This document shows, in pieces, positions 1-10,942 of a stretch of 64,000 nucleotides of DNA. Each line of letters opens with the position of its first letter. Position 1 is the first letter of the stretch. The DNA is from Stenogyne calaminthoides. Taxonomy: Eukaryota > Streptophyta > Magnoliopsida > Lamiales > Lamiaceae. The notes beneath the pieces were generated by a model. The model worked only from the letters and a program-made list of their open reading frames with translations, did no database searches and had not been told where the DNA came from. Made by a program: the position numbers and the translations under genes. The stretch spans positions 3,357,638-3,421,637 of the forward strand of contig JBBCBC010000031.1 in assembly GCA_037126765.1 (NCBI GenBank), written 5' to 3'.

Positions 1-942
1 ATAACCAAAATAATTTGACATTCACATTTTCATATTTTCCGGTAAATATTCGAAAATTAAATAACACAACACAAGATCCAATGATACTGCACTACTACAT
101 AAATTTATAATCAACATATAATGTATATATAGTATAATATTTAGGTTAGAAAATGAATAAATGAACTAAAATTTTGATTATATATATAGAATTTATTATT
201 ACAGTTCGATTTTCGATTCTTCAGTAATTTTACCTTAAAAATCGAAATCGAAAACTAAAAATTCTAAAATCGAAAATCGAAATCGAACTGAATACCAAAT
301 TAACAGAGCCGAATTTATATTTCGATTCGGTTTGACTAATTTTTTTGAATTTTACCAAATAATGCTCACGCGTAATCTTATAGAGGGGAGGAAAGTGCTC
401 ATGAAGAAAACTAATTATTTCGTTTCTTGGGTCACTCGAAATGCCAGCTCTTTGACACATACTATTGTTAGAGCTTCTTATTCATTTGAGAGTCCTCATT
501 GTTGGATCGAGCCTCCAAACTTTGTGAATGACCTTCTCGACATTTGTCGTTTCCGTCCTTAACCTTATTTGTTTTTTTTTTAAAGCATTAGTTAAAAAAA
601 TTAAAAGCTTAATGCCTCTTATTAGATATTAATTTAAAGGCTAAGTCTTGTATGAATTCAGATGCATTTTCGAATTTTGCAACTTGTTACACTGATATAA
701 ACAATTTGCATCCTTTAGTATAATAAGTTGCACGATTTTAAAATGCATCTTAATGCACTAACACATAGTTTATTTTAAACACGACTCTGGTTTAGCAGAA
801 AGAGCGTTTATCAAACTCGCACTTATCCAAAAGTGACCCCCCTCCATGGTTTCTTTCCACAGAACACAAATGGGTGTTCAACTGTAATAGTAATCTCTTT
901 CAATCTTGAAACCCCCCAAAACCACAACCCACACTACGCACA
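1..942. other. Upstream intergenic region with transposon debris
   Basis: No intact gene is visible. The stretch has an imperfect palindrome of CGAAATCGAAA-type repeats at about 203-330, an RNase H-like C-terminal fragment on + at about 381-562, and a partial foldback at about 642-775 of the TGCACCGTGCACTCATAGTGCA family. The PPD4 promoter should lie at about 780-940. No convincing TATA box was picked out there. Confidence 0.5.
332..562 (+). pseudogene. Fragment of an RNase H-like (RVT_3) domain
   Basis: A 76-codon ORF whose last 45 or so residues resemble the C-terminal end of plant RNase H-like (RVT_3) domains. They include a run of V-T-R-N-A, a hydrophobic helix ending in VRAS, and a CW-x-PP-x-FV-x-DLL motif. 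The same motif order (VKREAN, ARAS, CWADPPDFV) occurs in the longer ORF at 60983-61435, so the two are homologous. The N-terminal and catalytic parts are missing here. An imperfect CGAAATCGAAA palindrome lies just upstream, as at the other copy. It is probably a dead transposon remnant. Confidence 0.5.
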
Positions 943-3404
943 ATGGCCGCCATCATCAAATTTCAGCCGCCGTCAGTTACGGCGGCGTATTCGTCGAAGC
1001 TTAACAGGCCTCAATCGCGCGGAACTACGGCTTATAATCCAGTAGCGGTAAAATCCACGGCTGCTCCTTCCATTTCATGCAAATTACACGAGGTGATCCT
1101 CGATTCATTGAGTTTCCCTAAATTTGAAGCTATTTTTTTGCTGTTATTGTGCCTTAATGATAGTCAATAGATTTTTGCTGGTAGTTCTGTTAATCAGAAA
1201 CGTTGGGTATGGTGGTATGGTTATGATATAATGCCAGAATTTGTAATGTATGTATATTTTGGGATGAAATTGAGAATATGATATCTATTTTGTTCAACTC
1301 CGCAGTCGTAGTAGGAGAATAAAAGAATCAATTTTAGCTATGAACAGATAACTATGGGCTAGTTGTTCTTGGACTTGTCATCTCATTTGATGCATTTTGT
1401 AGCTACATTAAGTTAATTCTAAGTTAATTACTTAATTATGAGATTTGCAGAGAATATTCATATCAGCTATCCTAGTACTTAATTATGCTGCAAGCTTAGC
1501 AATATGCTAAGTTCATTTGCCTATTTAATCTACTAAAATGCACTTGTAGTTGAAACTTGAAACCATGACTAAGCTAGCACAAATATATATGTACATAGAA
1601 CCAAATAACATCACATGCATATTCATACGGATAGAAGAAAATTTTCTGGTACGGTGTTTATATATGGAGTAACACTTGGGTGCACGACTAATACTGTTCA
1701 ATGAAAACAACTAATATTGATTGACTAATGCCTTTTAGTAAAACAACTAATACCATTTAAAAATGCACTTGAGTTGCACGGTGCAACTGGTTCATAAAAG
1801 TATTTGCCTTATATCTATTTATATCTTACTTTAAAGATCACCATTGGTGGAAAGAAATTCATGCTCTGATTTGCGTTGACCTTAATGGGGCTGAGAAAAT
1901 GTAAAAAGATAGAAAAATAACATTTTCCTTAAGCTTTCAAATCGACTATAATTGGTGACATCAAGATGATGATGCACCCTTGAATGTTGAGCTCTTTTTT
2001 TTTATCTTCATGATATCTCCATGATTCGTTGTCTTAATTAATTTGAATCCCATGATAATGACTTGATCTCATTTCATCTAGTTCACGACCTTATGCATTC
2101 CATGGTTTTCTCAAGTGACATGTTCTAATATATATAACCAGAGTAAAGATTTTGCAGTTCCAAGAAGGAAAGTGATGGCATTGATTCTATCAGGTTTCGT
2201 CTTTTCACAAAGTGGTGTGTACGATACTGCATTTGCACAATCTGTTGAATTCAGGGAATATATTGATTCCTTTGACGGCTACTCGTTTAAGTACCCCCAG
2301 AATTGGATTCAAGTTCGTGGGGCTGGTGCTGATGTTTTCTTCAGGGATCCTTATGTTCTTGATGAGAATATGTCAGTGGAAATATCTTCACCTTCGTCTT
2401 CAAGTTACAAGAGTGTGGAGGATTTAGGTTCACCAGAAGAAGCAGGAAAAAAAGTATTGAGGCAATATTTAACCGAGTTTATGTCTACAAGACTTGGTGT
2501 TAGGCGTGAATCAAGTGTTCTTTCTACCTCGTCAAAAGTAGCTAGTGACGGAAAGCTATACTATGTAGTTGAGGTGAGAATGAGATCTTTGTGCAGCTTA
2601 ATCCTTTTCATCTGATTACAGTTTAAAGGGTTCATTGCGTGTTTTCACTTTTTTTTTTTTCATTTCGCAATTCGATAAATGAACTTTCAAATTGCTGCAA
2701 TTTTATCACATGACTATTTTTGGCAAGTGTTATTGACGTGGCAGTGTATGAAATTGTAAAGGTTGTGATTAAATCGAAACAATAACAAAAGATCATGAAT
2801 ACGTTTGCAATTTTTTCAAAGACTTTCTAACTGCCACGTCTGCAAAAGTTGCTGGAAAAGAGTCGTATGATGTAATTGCAAAATTTAAAAAGTTTGTGTA
2901 TCAAATTGTGAATTTATTAATCACAGCGAATGCTTCTACGTACTAGTCGCACCGTGTAACTAGAGTGCATTTTTAAAGGGTATTAATTGGTTTTCAATTA
3001 ACAATGTTAATTATTATCATTGAACAGTATTAGTTCTGCACTAGTTTTACGATGCGACTGGTGCACTAAGTGTTGCTCTGTTGAAATTGAAAAATCATGA
3101 ATTTTCATGCAATTAGCCCAAGTTTAAAACATCGTCCCATAGGTTTTCTTCTCATCGTACTAATTTTACTGATCTCCTTTAGGTGAACATAAAGTCGTAT
3201 GCAAGCAACAATGAGTTGGCTGTGATGCCTCAGGATCGGGTGGTGAGTTTGGAATGGGATCGACGTTATCTTTCAGTTCTTGGAGTCGAGAACAATCAAC
3301 TATATGTATTAAGGTTACAAACTCCAGAAAAATCATTTGCAGAAGAAGAGAAAGATCTACGTGAGGTCATGGATTCTTTTCGGGTAAATAAGGTGGCTGC
3401 TTGA
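943..3404 (+). CDS. PPD4: PsbP domain-containing protein 4, chloroplastic (thylakoid lumen)
   Basis: Three exons: 943-1092, 2142-2573 and 3183-3404. All junctions are GT-AG in phase 0, giving 267 residues. Residues 1-50 are a Ser/Ala/Pro-rich chloroplast transit peptide. Residues 57-82 (PRRK, a hydrophobic stretch, then AFA before Q) look like a twin-arginine lumen-targeting signal with an AxA cleavage site. From about residue 84 to the end is a PsbP domain containing FREYIDSFDGYSFKYPQNW and the conserved QTPEK near the C terminus. The sequence matches the PPD4 (OEC23-like) subfamily over its whole length, and Arabidopsis PPD4 is of similar size. PPD proteins sit in the thylakoid lumen near the photosystems; the precise function of PPD4 is poorly known. 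The start is the first ATG before the transit peptide. Introns hold small foldback elements. It ends convergently with AP3M, about 0.9 kb away. Confidence 0.9.
1690..1812. repeat. Small repeat, family B, in PPD4 intron 1
   Basis: About 120 bp containing TGAAAACAACTAAT, TTTAGTAAAACAACTAATAC, then TGCACTTGAGTTGCACGGTG and AAGTATTTGCCTT. Nearly the same run occurs in CSP41B intron 4 at about 16738-16835. Partial copies lie at about 2983-3065, 13690-13795, 17155-17245 and 17888-17950. I take it as a short MITE-like family that favours introns. The class is not known. Confidence 0.55.
2640..2940. repeat. Foldback element in PPD4 intron 2
   Basis: The left arm (TTTCGCAATTCGATAAATGA, then an ACGTGGCAG motif) is matched in reverse complement by the right arm (CTGCCACGT, then AAATTGTGAATTTATTAAT). 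This gives a hairpin of about 300 bp without coding capacity. It is probably a non-autonomous DNA transposon. No clear target-site duplication was identified. Confidence 0.5.
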
Positions 3405-3830
3405 GAGGGCTATGCATTTTCTTCCAAATTCTATATCACACTTTATTTCTTGGGAGCTTGTATTTGGTGATAACCATTTTGAATATTCTCAGAGCTGTAT
3501 TCTACGGAAATTTGTGTTGTAGTTTTGTTTAAACGAATATTCTTCAAGTGAGATTTGAATAGTTATATAATAGCGTGACTATCTGTTTATTTTAACATTT
3601 AATAGTTGCTAACTGTTAAAATACAATTCATTGTTAAAAAAATTGATTAATAATGATGGTTAGTCGTTAATTAAAAGATACTATCTGATATTACCCTTTT
3701 AACAATACAAAAAAAATCCAACAAGAAATCGAAAACCAGAATTATACAAGGGCACTAGAGAAGAATGAAGTTGAGTTTTAGAGAGCTGCAAATCATCAAT
3801 ACTACATATGAATAAACTGTTGATTAATTT

Positions 3831-4216
3831 TATCATGAGCATGAAATATGAAAAATGGATGATCAATTATATTCCTAAGGACTTGACACATTTCATTTAT
3901 AGTGGGCTTAGGAAATTAATTATGAGCTTAAAATTTAATTATAATACTCTTGGGTTTTGTGATTTAATTGTGGGATTGAGAGTTGATTGTAATAGTTGTG
4001 GAATTTAAATAGGAAAATTTGCAGAGTAAGGGAACAAGCAAGTAAATACTTTCATCTCATTTCTCCCTCTCATCTCTCTCTCTAATCTCTCCCTCCACAA
4101 CCCTTTTATCCCTCTCAATCTCTCACTCTCGTTCTCTGTATGCAATTTATCTTATTATCCATAGAAAATTACACAAAAATATGGCTTATAGAGTTGGTAG
4201 TGTTGGGTTCACTACA
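3831..4216 (+). mobile_element. Solo LTR, 386 bp, with TSD AATTT
   Basis: Flanked by AATTT at 3826-3830 and again at 4217-4221. The 3' end (TATGCAATTT, GAAAATTACACAAAAA, ATGGCTT, TAGTGTTGGG, CACTACA) matches the end of the 366-bp LTRs at 29407-29772 and 32266-32631, and the pyrimidine-rich CTCTC stretch before it also matches. The 5' end reads TATCATGAGC where the relative reads TGTCATGTAC. No internal region or second LTR is nearby, so it is a solo LTR of a related but diverged family, left by LTR-LTR recombination. It lies between the convergent 3' ends of PPD4 and AP3M. Confidence 0.8.
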
Positions 4217-4331
4217 AATTTCTTGTCCATCTCCAGGAAAGAACCAAATCAAACAATTCTATGATCTATACAACACCAAAATTCATGTTATAATGAATAT
4301 TTAAGACACAGAGTAGATTACACACTTAAGG

Positions 4332-7300
4332 TTATGATCTCACTTGAAATTCACCAGACCTTGTAAGAGCTCGGAAACCTTTATATGGCCTCGATGGTAG
4401 ATTGCTTAGATCCAACTTATCTATTTTTAAACCCGAGAGAGAAATGCCCATAACCCGGAAACCCACCTGAAAAGTCGGGAAAACTCTAAGACGCTCTACA
4501 CCTGTCTCCAGCACCAACGTACCAGACATTGAAGGAGCTTTATCCTTTGGGATTCGTCCTATTGTCCACAAGCACATCTGCAAATACAGATAAGTCATCA
4601 TCATGAGTTGCAAGGGAAAGTGCAGCTAACCAGATTTCAAATTCATCATTGCAATAATAATCCATCCCTACAATCTTTACAGAGAAAATTGCAATATAAG
4701 ACATAGATGAGTGATGAATCAGATAATTAGGATGATGTTTGATCAGAACTAAAGACAGCATATATCTTAAGCCCTATCAATCGATGCTATAGTAACAAAA
4801 TCTAGGCCCCTCGAGTATTACATCAAATTATGTAAGAGGTGACGTTTGTTGGGTTTTAAAAACCAGGATTTGGATTTTGAAATTTAAAACTAGTTCTAGT
4901 TCGGGATTTTATAAACCGGTTTTAAAAAACAACCACTACAACACCTATAAACTACTGTCATACTTTCTAATACAATCAATTCTCTCTCCTAACATTTTAA
5001 TATATTTAACTCATAATTCACATCATTCAATCATTTCAATCGCACTCAACAATAATTTATTAATACAATTTCATTCACTCTCACACATTGATTCGACATA
5101 AATCAATAAAGGCAAATCTCACCCTACTCGAAATCCCAAAACAAACACACATACCTTCCTAATTACTAGGGTTTCAAAATCACTTGAGATTTCAAAACAG
5201 GTTTTCAAAAGTCACTTAAAACCCAAAATAAACATCACCTTGATGTATTTTTTGGTGCAAATTACCCCTTTAACCTTTTCAAATTGAACAAATACGCCCT
5301 TAATGTATTTTATTGGTGCAAGGAAATGATTTTATCCTCGTGAAACTAAATAAAAATGTATTTCTACTAATCCAAAGGAAAGGTAAATTACCTATTTGTT
5401 AGCCAACCAAATTTGGGTTTTTTTTTTCTCTCAATGTGGTGCTTATTTATTAATGAATGTGCTTTTGAATTTTTTTTATGTTTCCGATAAAAATATAAAG
5501 TTATGATTTGTTATTTATGTCTTATTCTTATCTTAGCATGATATTTGGACAAATTTTTTTATTAATATTCATTGGATTAATAGAACTGTCTACTTGTTCA
5601 ATTTTGAAAGATAAAAATTTTATTCACACACACACAAAAAAAAAAAAAAACTTTGAAAGGTTTACTTGGACTTGGAATAATACTTGAGGGGTGTGGATGC
5701 ACCAAAAAATACTTTAAGGGCTTACTTGTACCTGAGGTAATACTCTAGAGGCCTAATGTACCTTTACCCAACAAAATTTAGTACCTTGTTAGCAAGAACA
5801 TTTACTGCTCCACAATTTGATGATAAATCAGACGAAGAAACACAAGGTGGTAGCTGGAATTGAACTGTTATAGAGTCGATTGGCTTTCCAGGATCATTCC
5901 TTATTCCAACTAGCACACTTATACGACACATCCCTGAATCCGAGGTCAGTTGTGGCTTCACGTAAATTGGAGTGTTCTTCAACTTCTTTACCCTGAAAAA
6001 TAACAGTGAATTATTGAAGCTGAAAGTGGACAGTTTGCTATGAACATAAGATTTGAAGATCGAAAAGCATAAAATATCGATTTTAAAAGTTTTTTGGTCC
6101 CATAATTTGTCTACTATCCAATTTTGGTCTGAAAAAAGTCGGTAACATTTCCCATTTAGTCCCAAATTTTAAAAAATTTGTCCAATTTTGGTCCAAACAG
6201 TGTCGTTTTATGTCATGCAAATGCCCAATTTTGGCCCCATAACTTGTCTATTGTCCAATTTTGGCCCCAAATTAAATCCCCATGTGACATTCGTATGATA
6301 TAAAATGACACTGTTTTCAATTTTCTAACGGTTTTGGGACAAAAGTTGGACAACTTTTTTATTATTGGGATTAAATTGAAAAAGTTACCTTTTTTTTTGG
6401 AATACAAAAACTGGATAGTACACAAGTTATGAGACTAAAAACCATATAACTAGTAAAATATCTCAGAAACACTGCAAAACCTGTAACTCATGAGCTTGAA
6501 CTGTCCATCAGGAGGGACAAAGGACAGAATTTGATTCGATTCCCATGGTCGAAGTCTAACACAAGGGTGAAACCTCACATCATTAAGGACTGAAGGGTTT
6601 GCAAAAGACAGAGTGAGATCTGGGAGACCTGATAAATGACAATTTACTTGAACTTCACCATATATCTCACATTTTACCAGATTTCCGTCTCTGAATAGTA
6701 GACAAATCAAAAGGGGATTCAGAACATGAGTCATAAACAGAATGGCTACTGCAAATACAGAGTGATTACTGTAGTTTAGTGACTGCAACAGGGATCACTT
6801 AGGGTATGTTTGATTTGGGATTAGTGGATTTTGAAATCTGGATTTAAAAAATTCAGTGGATGTCAAAATTCTTATAAATTGTAATTGTGTGTGTTTGAAA
6901 AAAATATGTGAGCACTAATGTATCATTGGAGAGAGTGTGATGGACACAAAATGGTATGTGCAGGGTTTATAGGTATTTGTAGGGTAGGATGTATTGGGTT
7001 TTTAAAAACCGGATTCTAAAATCCCAACGTAGAACCGGTTCTTAGATTTCAAAATCCCAAATCCGGTTTAGTAATTCCAAATCAAACATACCAAAGGGTG
7101 TGTTTGCAAACACAAGTAGCAACTTCTAGAATCACTTATTTAAAAAGCTGTGAGAAGGAGCTTTTGAAAATAAGTGATCCTTTTCATATAGTTTGCAAAC
7201 ACCCCCCTAAATTCCAGAAATTAATGAAAAGAATGGGAAATGTAAAATGAATTACTGAAGGGATATCAATGCACCTGTTTATAGTGGCATCCATTTCTTC

Positions 7301-9319
7301 GACAAGATCAACGTAAACTTCATTGCTGGCATGCTTAAGGTCCGATTTTCTCCATGGAACACAAGACGACGTTGCCCCTGGAAGTGTATGGCTCATGTTG
7401 GATGTGCTCCCAGTCACAACACTCAAAACCTTACTAACAATGTTCGGGGGAGCTATCATTTCCCTCAAGATATTAGGTTCTGTCGTAAGAGGGAACCCAT
7501 TGTCTATCATCTCATCTAGCAGCTGCATAATTAATTTAAATACTTAAAATAATTTAGAAGAACGTTAAATGAATTATAAAGATGAGAAATAGTTGAGGTA
7601 AGATGCTGATTCATTATTCAGAACCATCGAATGAACAATTTCTTTAGACAAATATTCCAACTCTGTGTAGTCCCTTATATATTTGACTAACCAGAGCTGA
7701 TAAAATTATTATGTAAACTATTACGATGAGCTACGGTAAAAACTTATGGCATTAAAAGCTCCTGCACTATGACATATGACAGTGATTAATACACGTTTGT
7801 CATTTGTTGAATCCAAGAAATTGTAGAATAATCCATTTGAAAATATTTCAAGGATTCCTTAAAATGTTTTTAGTAGCACCATGGAATGATCCCATTTGTG
7901 ACCCTGGTATAAAAAGATGCTCTCATATTGAGGCGTGAATATTGCAACTAATCAAATATAACAAGTATGAATGTGTATAATGCAAGTAAATAGTAATTTC
8001 GGGCCCAATTAACACATGTAATTTTAACCAAAATCATTACTCCAGCCTTCAATGAAACAAATTCAATATAGATACCTCATATACGATAACAAAATTGTCC
8101 TTAATCAGATCTTCATTCAGTCCATCCAAATAATTTGAAAGAACATCAGCTACCCTGCAAAGGAACTAGAAATCAAGCTGTCAAGTGTTTAGCAAGTCTT
8201 TCTGCTAAATGTGTACGTTAAATCCATGTTGAAGAACTAAGAACTAAACACACAAGAATAATAGCATGGTACTAAAAGCAGTCTTGCAGTCTATTATCTT
8301 ATCATATGAATATTTAATTTATTGGGTCAAATAAGCAAGACATAGGACAGTTACTGATACATCTATGCTTATCTTCTGGTTTGAATACATGGTTTGTGTC
8401 CCAAAAATTTACAAATAGGTAACTTGCTATATATCAAGGCCATAAAATATTGAAATTCCAGTTCTAATTCTTAGAAGAGGTTCATGGATCCAAAACTCCT
8501 CTTGTAAAACTGTAAAAGATGAATTAACCGAACGAATCAAATCTAAGGGTACCCACCTCAATTGCCATCAAAGGTGGCATCTCAACTTGGCTGCACGCCA
8601 AAAATGTGATTCCGTCACGAACCACTTGAAATAGGTAGTGGGTTGGTGAAGCAATAACAGGTACGAGCTATAACATCAAAAGAAAATTAAAAATGTACAA
8701 AACAAAAAGATCCATATCAAAACGAAATGCATTAAGCTTATAATATCTAAATTACCTTTAAAGAATCGCCTTGAGTTTGTATTTGATCCCAGAACCATTC
8801 ACATATAGAGCGGTCAACCCTGTGTCCAGTGAGCTGTTTTTCCAGCATTACCTCCCTGAAAAATTCAAATTAAAATTTCCCTTTTCACAAAATTTCTTCA
8901 GTAAATATGCAATCACATTTGAAGAAGAAGATTATAAAACTATCACCTAAAAACAAAATCATGAATTATCTGATCCTAACTTTCCATTACTGAAGATATG
9001 CAAACCCCAATTTCAACTGCAACTGAATTGGAACTACCCTAGATTTTCTGCTCCAATCTCATCAACAATATCTCGAGGCATAAAACATAGAACAAAATTG
9101 GGAGGCTAATTTCCTCATCAATAACTCAATTATCTGCTAAAATACATTGGTTCTACTAATTTAGATAAATGAAAATGTAAAACCCATGAATCAGAAGATC
9201 CCACGAAAATCTTTTTACATTATAAGTGACAATTTCTTGACGCATACAACAAAAAAAATGAAGCGGATTTGATAGAAATCATACCCGGAATCTGATAGAA
9301 GAAATATGGCCTGCAACAT
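4332..9319 (-). CDS. AP3M: AP-3 complex subunit mu (medium adaptin)
   Basis: Eight exons on the minus strand: 9285-9319, 8756-8855, 8557-8667, 8076-8165, 7275-7522, 6481-6690, 5785-5992 and 4332-4577. All are GT-AG, and the joined frame encodes 415 residues, the usual length of plant AP-3 mu. It starts MLQAIFLLSDSG. The N-terminal longin-like part runs to about residue 130, including SPTHYLFQVVRDGITF. The mu-homology domain fills the C-terminal two-thirds, with NRDGNLVKCEIYGEV, FVPPDGQFKLMSYR and WTIGRIPKD, ending RSGEFQVRS. AP-3 sorts cargo from Golgi or endosomes to the vacuole in plants. The upstream ATG at 9407-9409 is in frame, but the family start is the ATG at 9317-9319. Introns 6 and 5 carry foldback elements. 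No damage is seen. Confidence 0.95.
4848..5236. repeat. Foldback element in AP3M intron 7
   Basis: The arms contain GTTTGTTGGGTTTTAAAAAC with GGATTTTGAAATTTAAAAC on the left, and GAGATTTCAAAACAGG with TTAAAACCCAAAATAAAC on the right. They are approximate reverse complements. It is similar in style to the element at 6798-7094. Probably a non-autonomous DNA transposon. Confidence 0.5.
5236..5770. repeat. Weak inverted-repeat element in AP3M intron 7
   Basis: GTATTTTTTGGTGCA near 5245 recurs as the complement TGCACCAAAAAATAC near 5698. Both are surrounded by related sentence-like runs (CCCTTTAACC; GGGCTTACTTG). No ORF. The match is patchy, so limits and class are uncertain. Its right end is within about 20 bp of an exon of AP3M. 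Confidence 0.3.
6089..6442. repeat. Foldback element in AP3M intron 6
   Basis: The left arm starts TTTTTTGGTCCCATAATTTG, followed by TCTACTATCCAATTTTGGTC. The right arm ends with its reverse complement (AAACTGGATAGTACACAAG, TTATGAGACTAAAAACC). The middle has further palindromic GTCCAATTTTGG copies. It belongs to the style of MULE-like foldbacks also seen at 22076-22925 and 39985-40487, which carry the same GACTAAAATTGGACAAT-type words. Confidence 0.6.
6798..7094. repeat. Foldback MITE in AP3M intron 5
   Basis: The left terminus GGGTATGTTTGATTTGGGAT is matched by CCAAATCAAACATACC at the right end. Inner arms share TTTTGAAATC and GATTTCAAAATCCC. About 300 bp with no coding capacity. The GGGTATGTTTG terminus is typical of plant hAT- or PIF-like MITEs; the class is inferred only from that. 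Confidence 0.6.
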
Positions 9320-9959
9320 TTTTCCACCACTGGAATTTTTCCTCGGAATATATTTGGGGATTTTTGTTCTCCAATCGAAGTTCCTTGATGAACTGTATTT
9401 CTGTTGCACTTGAAATCCTCAAAAATCCAATTTTCATGATCGCAGATTCGCAGTAGTACTTAATGGAAATCTTGCAAATAACCCCCCTAAAAACATTTTT
9501 TTATCTAATAAGCCCGTGCAATAATTTGGCTTGTACTTTCTAACCCAATATTAGTTTTAGTTCATTTGTGGAAAAAATATTATTAGTATTTTTCGATACA
9601 ATAATTACTTTGTATCATATAAATCAATATTTTTTTAATAAATGAACTAATATTTTTCGACCATTCTTTTATAATTTATGGAAAAAGAAAATTAAAAACC
9701 ACTTGATCGAATTTCTTTAATTAAAATTACATCAATTGCACGGTGCAAATTGTGCACCTAAATGTTAATTTTAATATATAATAATAATAAGATACAAACT
9801 AGAATTACAATATCTCTGTTTTTTTTTTTTTTTTGGAATGTAAAAGATCTCAAAAACTGAATTAAGCAAATTTGGTGATTAACAAGAAAAATAAATTACT
9901 GATAATTAGTACAAAGAACGCAAGTTCATGTTTTAATGACATGTTGATCAATTACAATA
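9320..9959. other. Intergenic region upstream of AP3M
   Basis: AT-rich, no gene. It must hold the AP3M promoter and 5' leader (reading leftward). A poly-T run at about 9820-9835 and a short GCACGGTGCAAATTGTGCACC word near 9738 are the only notable items. Confidence 0.5.
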
Positions 9960-10213
9960 ATTTCTTCTACCACTGGGCACATGACAACATCATTTCATCT
10001 CGTTGTAGATCGGAATCGCAATCACCACAACAGGGGGACCACCCGAAACTGCAACTCGAAATCAAAACCGCACCGGAACCGAAACCGCATCCCAACAACA
10101 GGGGGACCACCACAAGAAGGAATACATATTCCCTCTCCGTATCTCGAACCCGGGACCTCAAGGTCTCAGGTGGTGGAGCTCTAACCTCTTGAGCTATCCA
10201 CACTTGACGACAT
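9960..10213 (-). mobile_element. tRNA-derived SINE-like element
   Basis: On the minus strand the head reads GTGTGGATAGCTCAAGAGG, which fits a pol III A box (TRGCNNAGYNGG: TAGCTCAAGAGG). About 40 bp later comes GGTCCCGGGTTCGAG, which fits a B box. This A/B spacing is the tRNA pattern. The body after it contains two copies of GTGGTCCCCCTGTTG, which points to an internal duplication. No anticodon cloverleaf could be drawn with confidence, so it is a SINE rather than a tRNA gene. The 3' limit near 9960 is approximate. Confidence 0.55.
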
Positions 10214-10480
10214 TTTGTTATACTTATACCAAAGGTAAAATATACAAAATTAAATAATATAGTACACAATGTATACCTTTTAATGAATTATAAGAGTATA
10301 AATTTAGAATATAATTGCAATTCTTTTTCTAATTATTATGACTGTGAAATTTATTTTTTCTAATTGTATACTTATTTTACTAAATAGTTATTTACTTTTA
10401 GTAAATTGTACTCCATTTCCTATTTTTCTCAATTGAAAAAAAGAAATTAAATAATCAAATTTTGCCCTGTGTTAAATAGA

Positions 10481-10694
10481 GGTCAAGTTTTATATGCATT
10501 CAGGTGCACCGTGCACTCATAGTACATTTTAAAACTATACAACTTGTTTATATTGATATCGTGTAACTATTAATATGAAAAAATAATAGCACTGCTCAAT
10601 TTAAACAAACTGCATCTTTCAATATAAAAAGTTGCATAATTTTAAAATACATTATGAATGCACGGTGAAACCTGGATCTGTATAAGACATACTC
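10481..10694. repeat. Foldback element, family A
   Basis: The left arm carries AGGTGCACCGTGCACTCATA, then GTACATTTTAAAACTATACAA. The right arm carries the complement (TTGCATAATTTTAAAATACAT, TATGAATGCACGGTG). Further copies are at 14501-14736 and 15965-16190, with partial ones at 642-775 and about 40640-40790. The centre has TTAATATGAAAAAATAAT and GCAACTTGTT-like words. No coding capacity. Confidence 0.65.
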
Positions 10695-10942
10695 TTGAAA
10701 AAGCGCAATAGAAATGTGGTTGAAAATCAGATTTTCGATTTACAAAGTATTTGTGGGCGATTTTAAGATATTCCATAACTAATGGGGTCCATTTTTGATT
10801 ACCCGAAATTCTACAAATGGAGCTGCTGTATCTTAATCTGTAAAACTTCCAAGAAATTTCCAACTCATTCGCTCATAAAACACAGAAAAGTAAACAAAGT
10901 AGTTGAATTGAAGGCACACTAGCAAATCGCAGTCCCAAAATC

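Noticed and set aside
4877..5101. 74-codon ORF in AP3M intron 7
   Set aside because: It lies in a foldback element inside an intron and has low-complexity composition.
9407..9409. In-frame upstream ATG of AP3M, adding 30 residues
   Set aside because: The family starts exactly at MLQAIF(L)LSDSG; the extra residues are basic and not conserved in AP-3 mu, and using 9319 gives the usual 415 residues.
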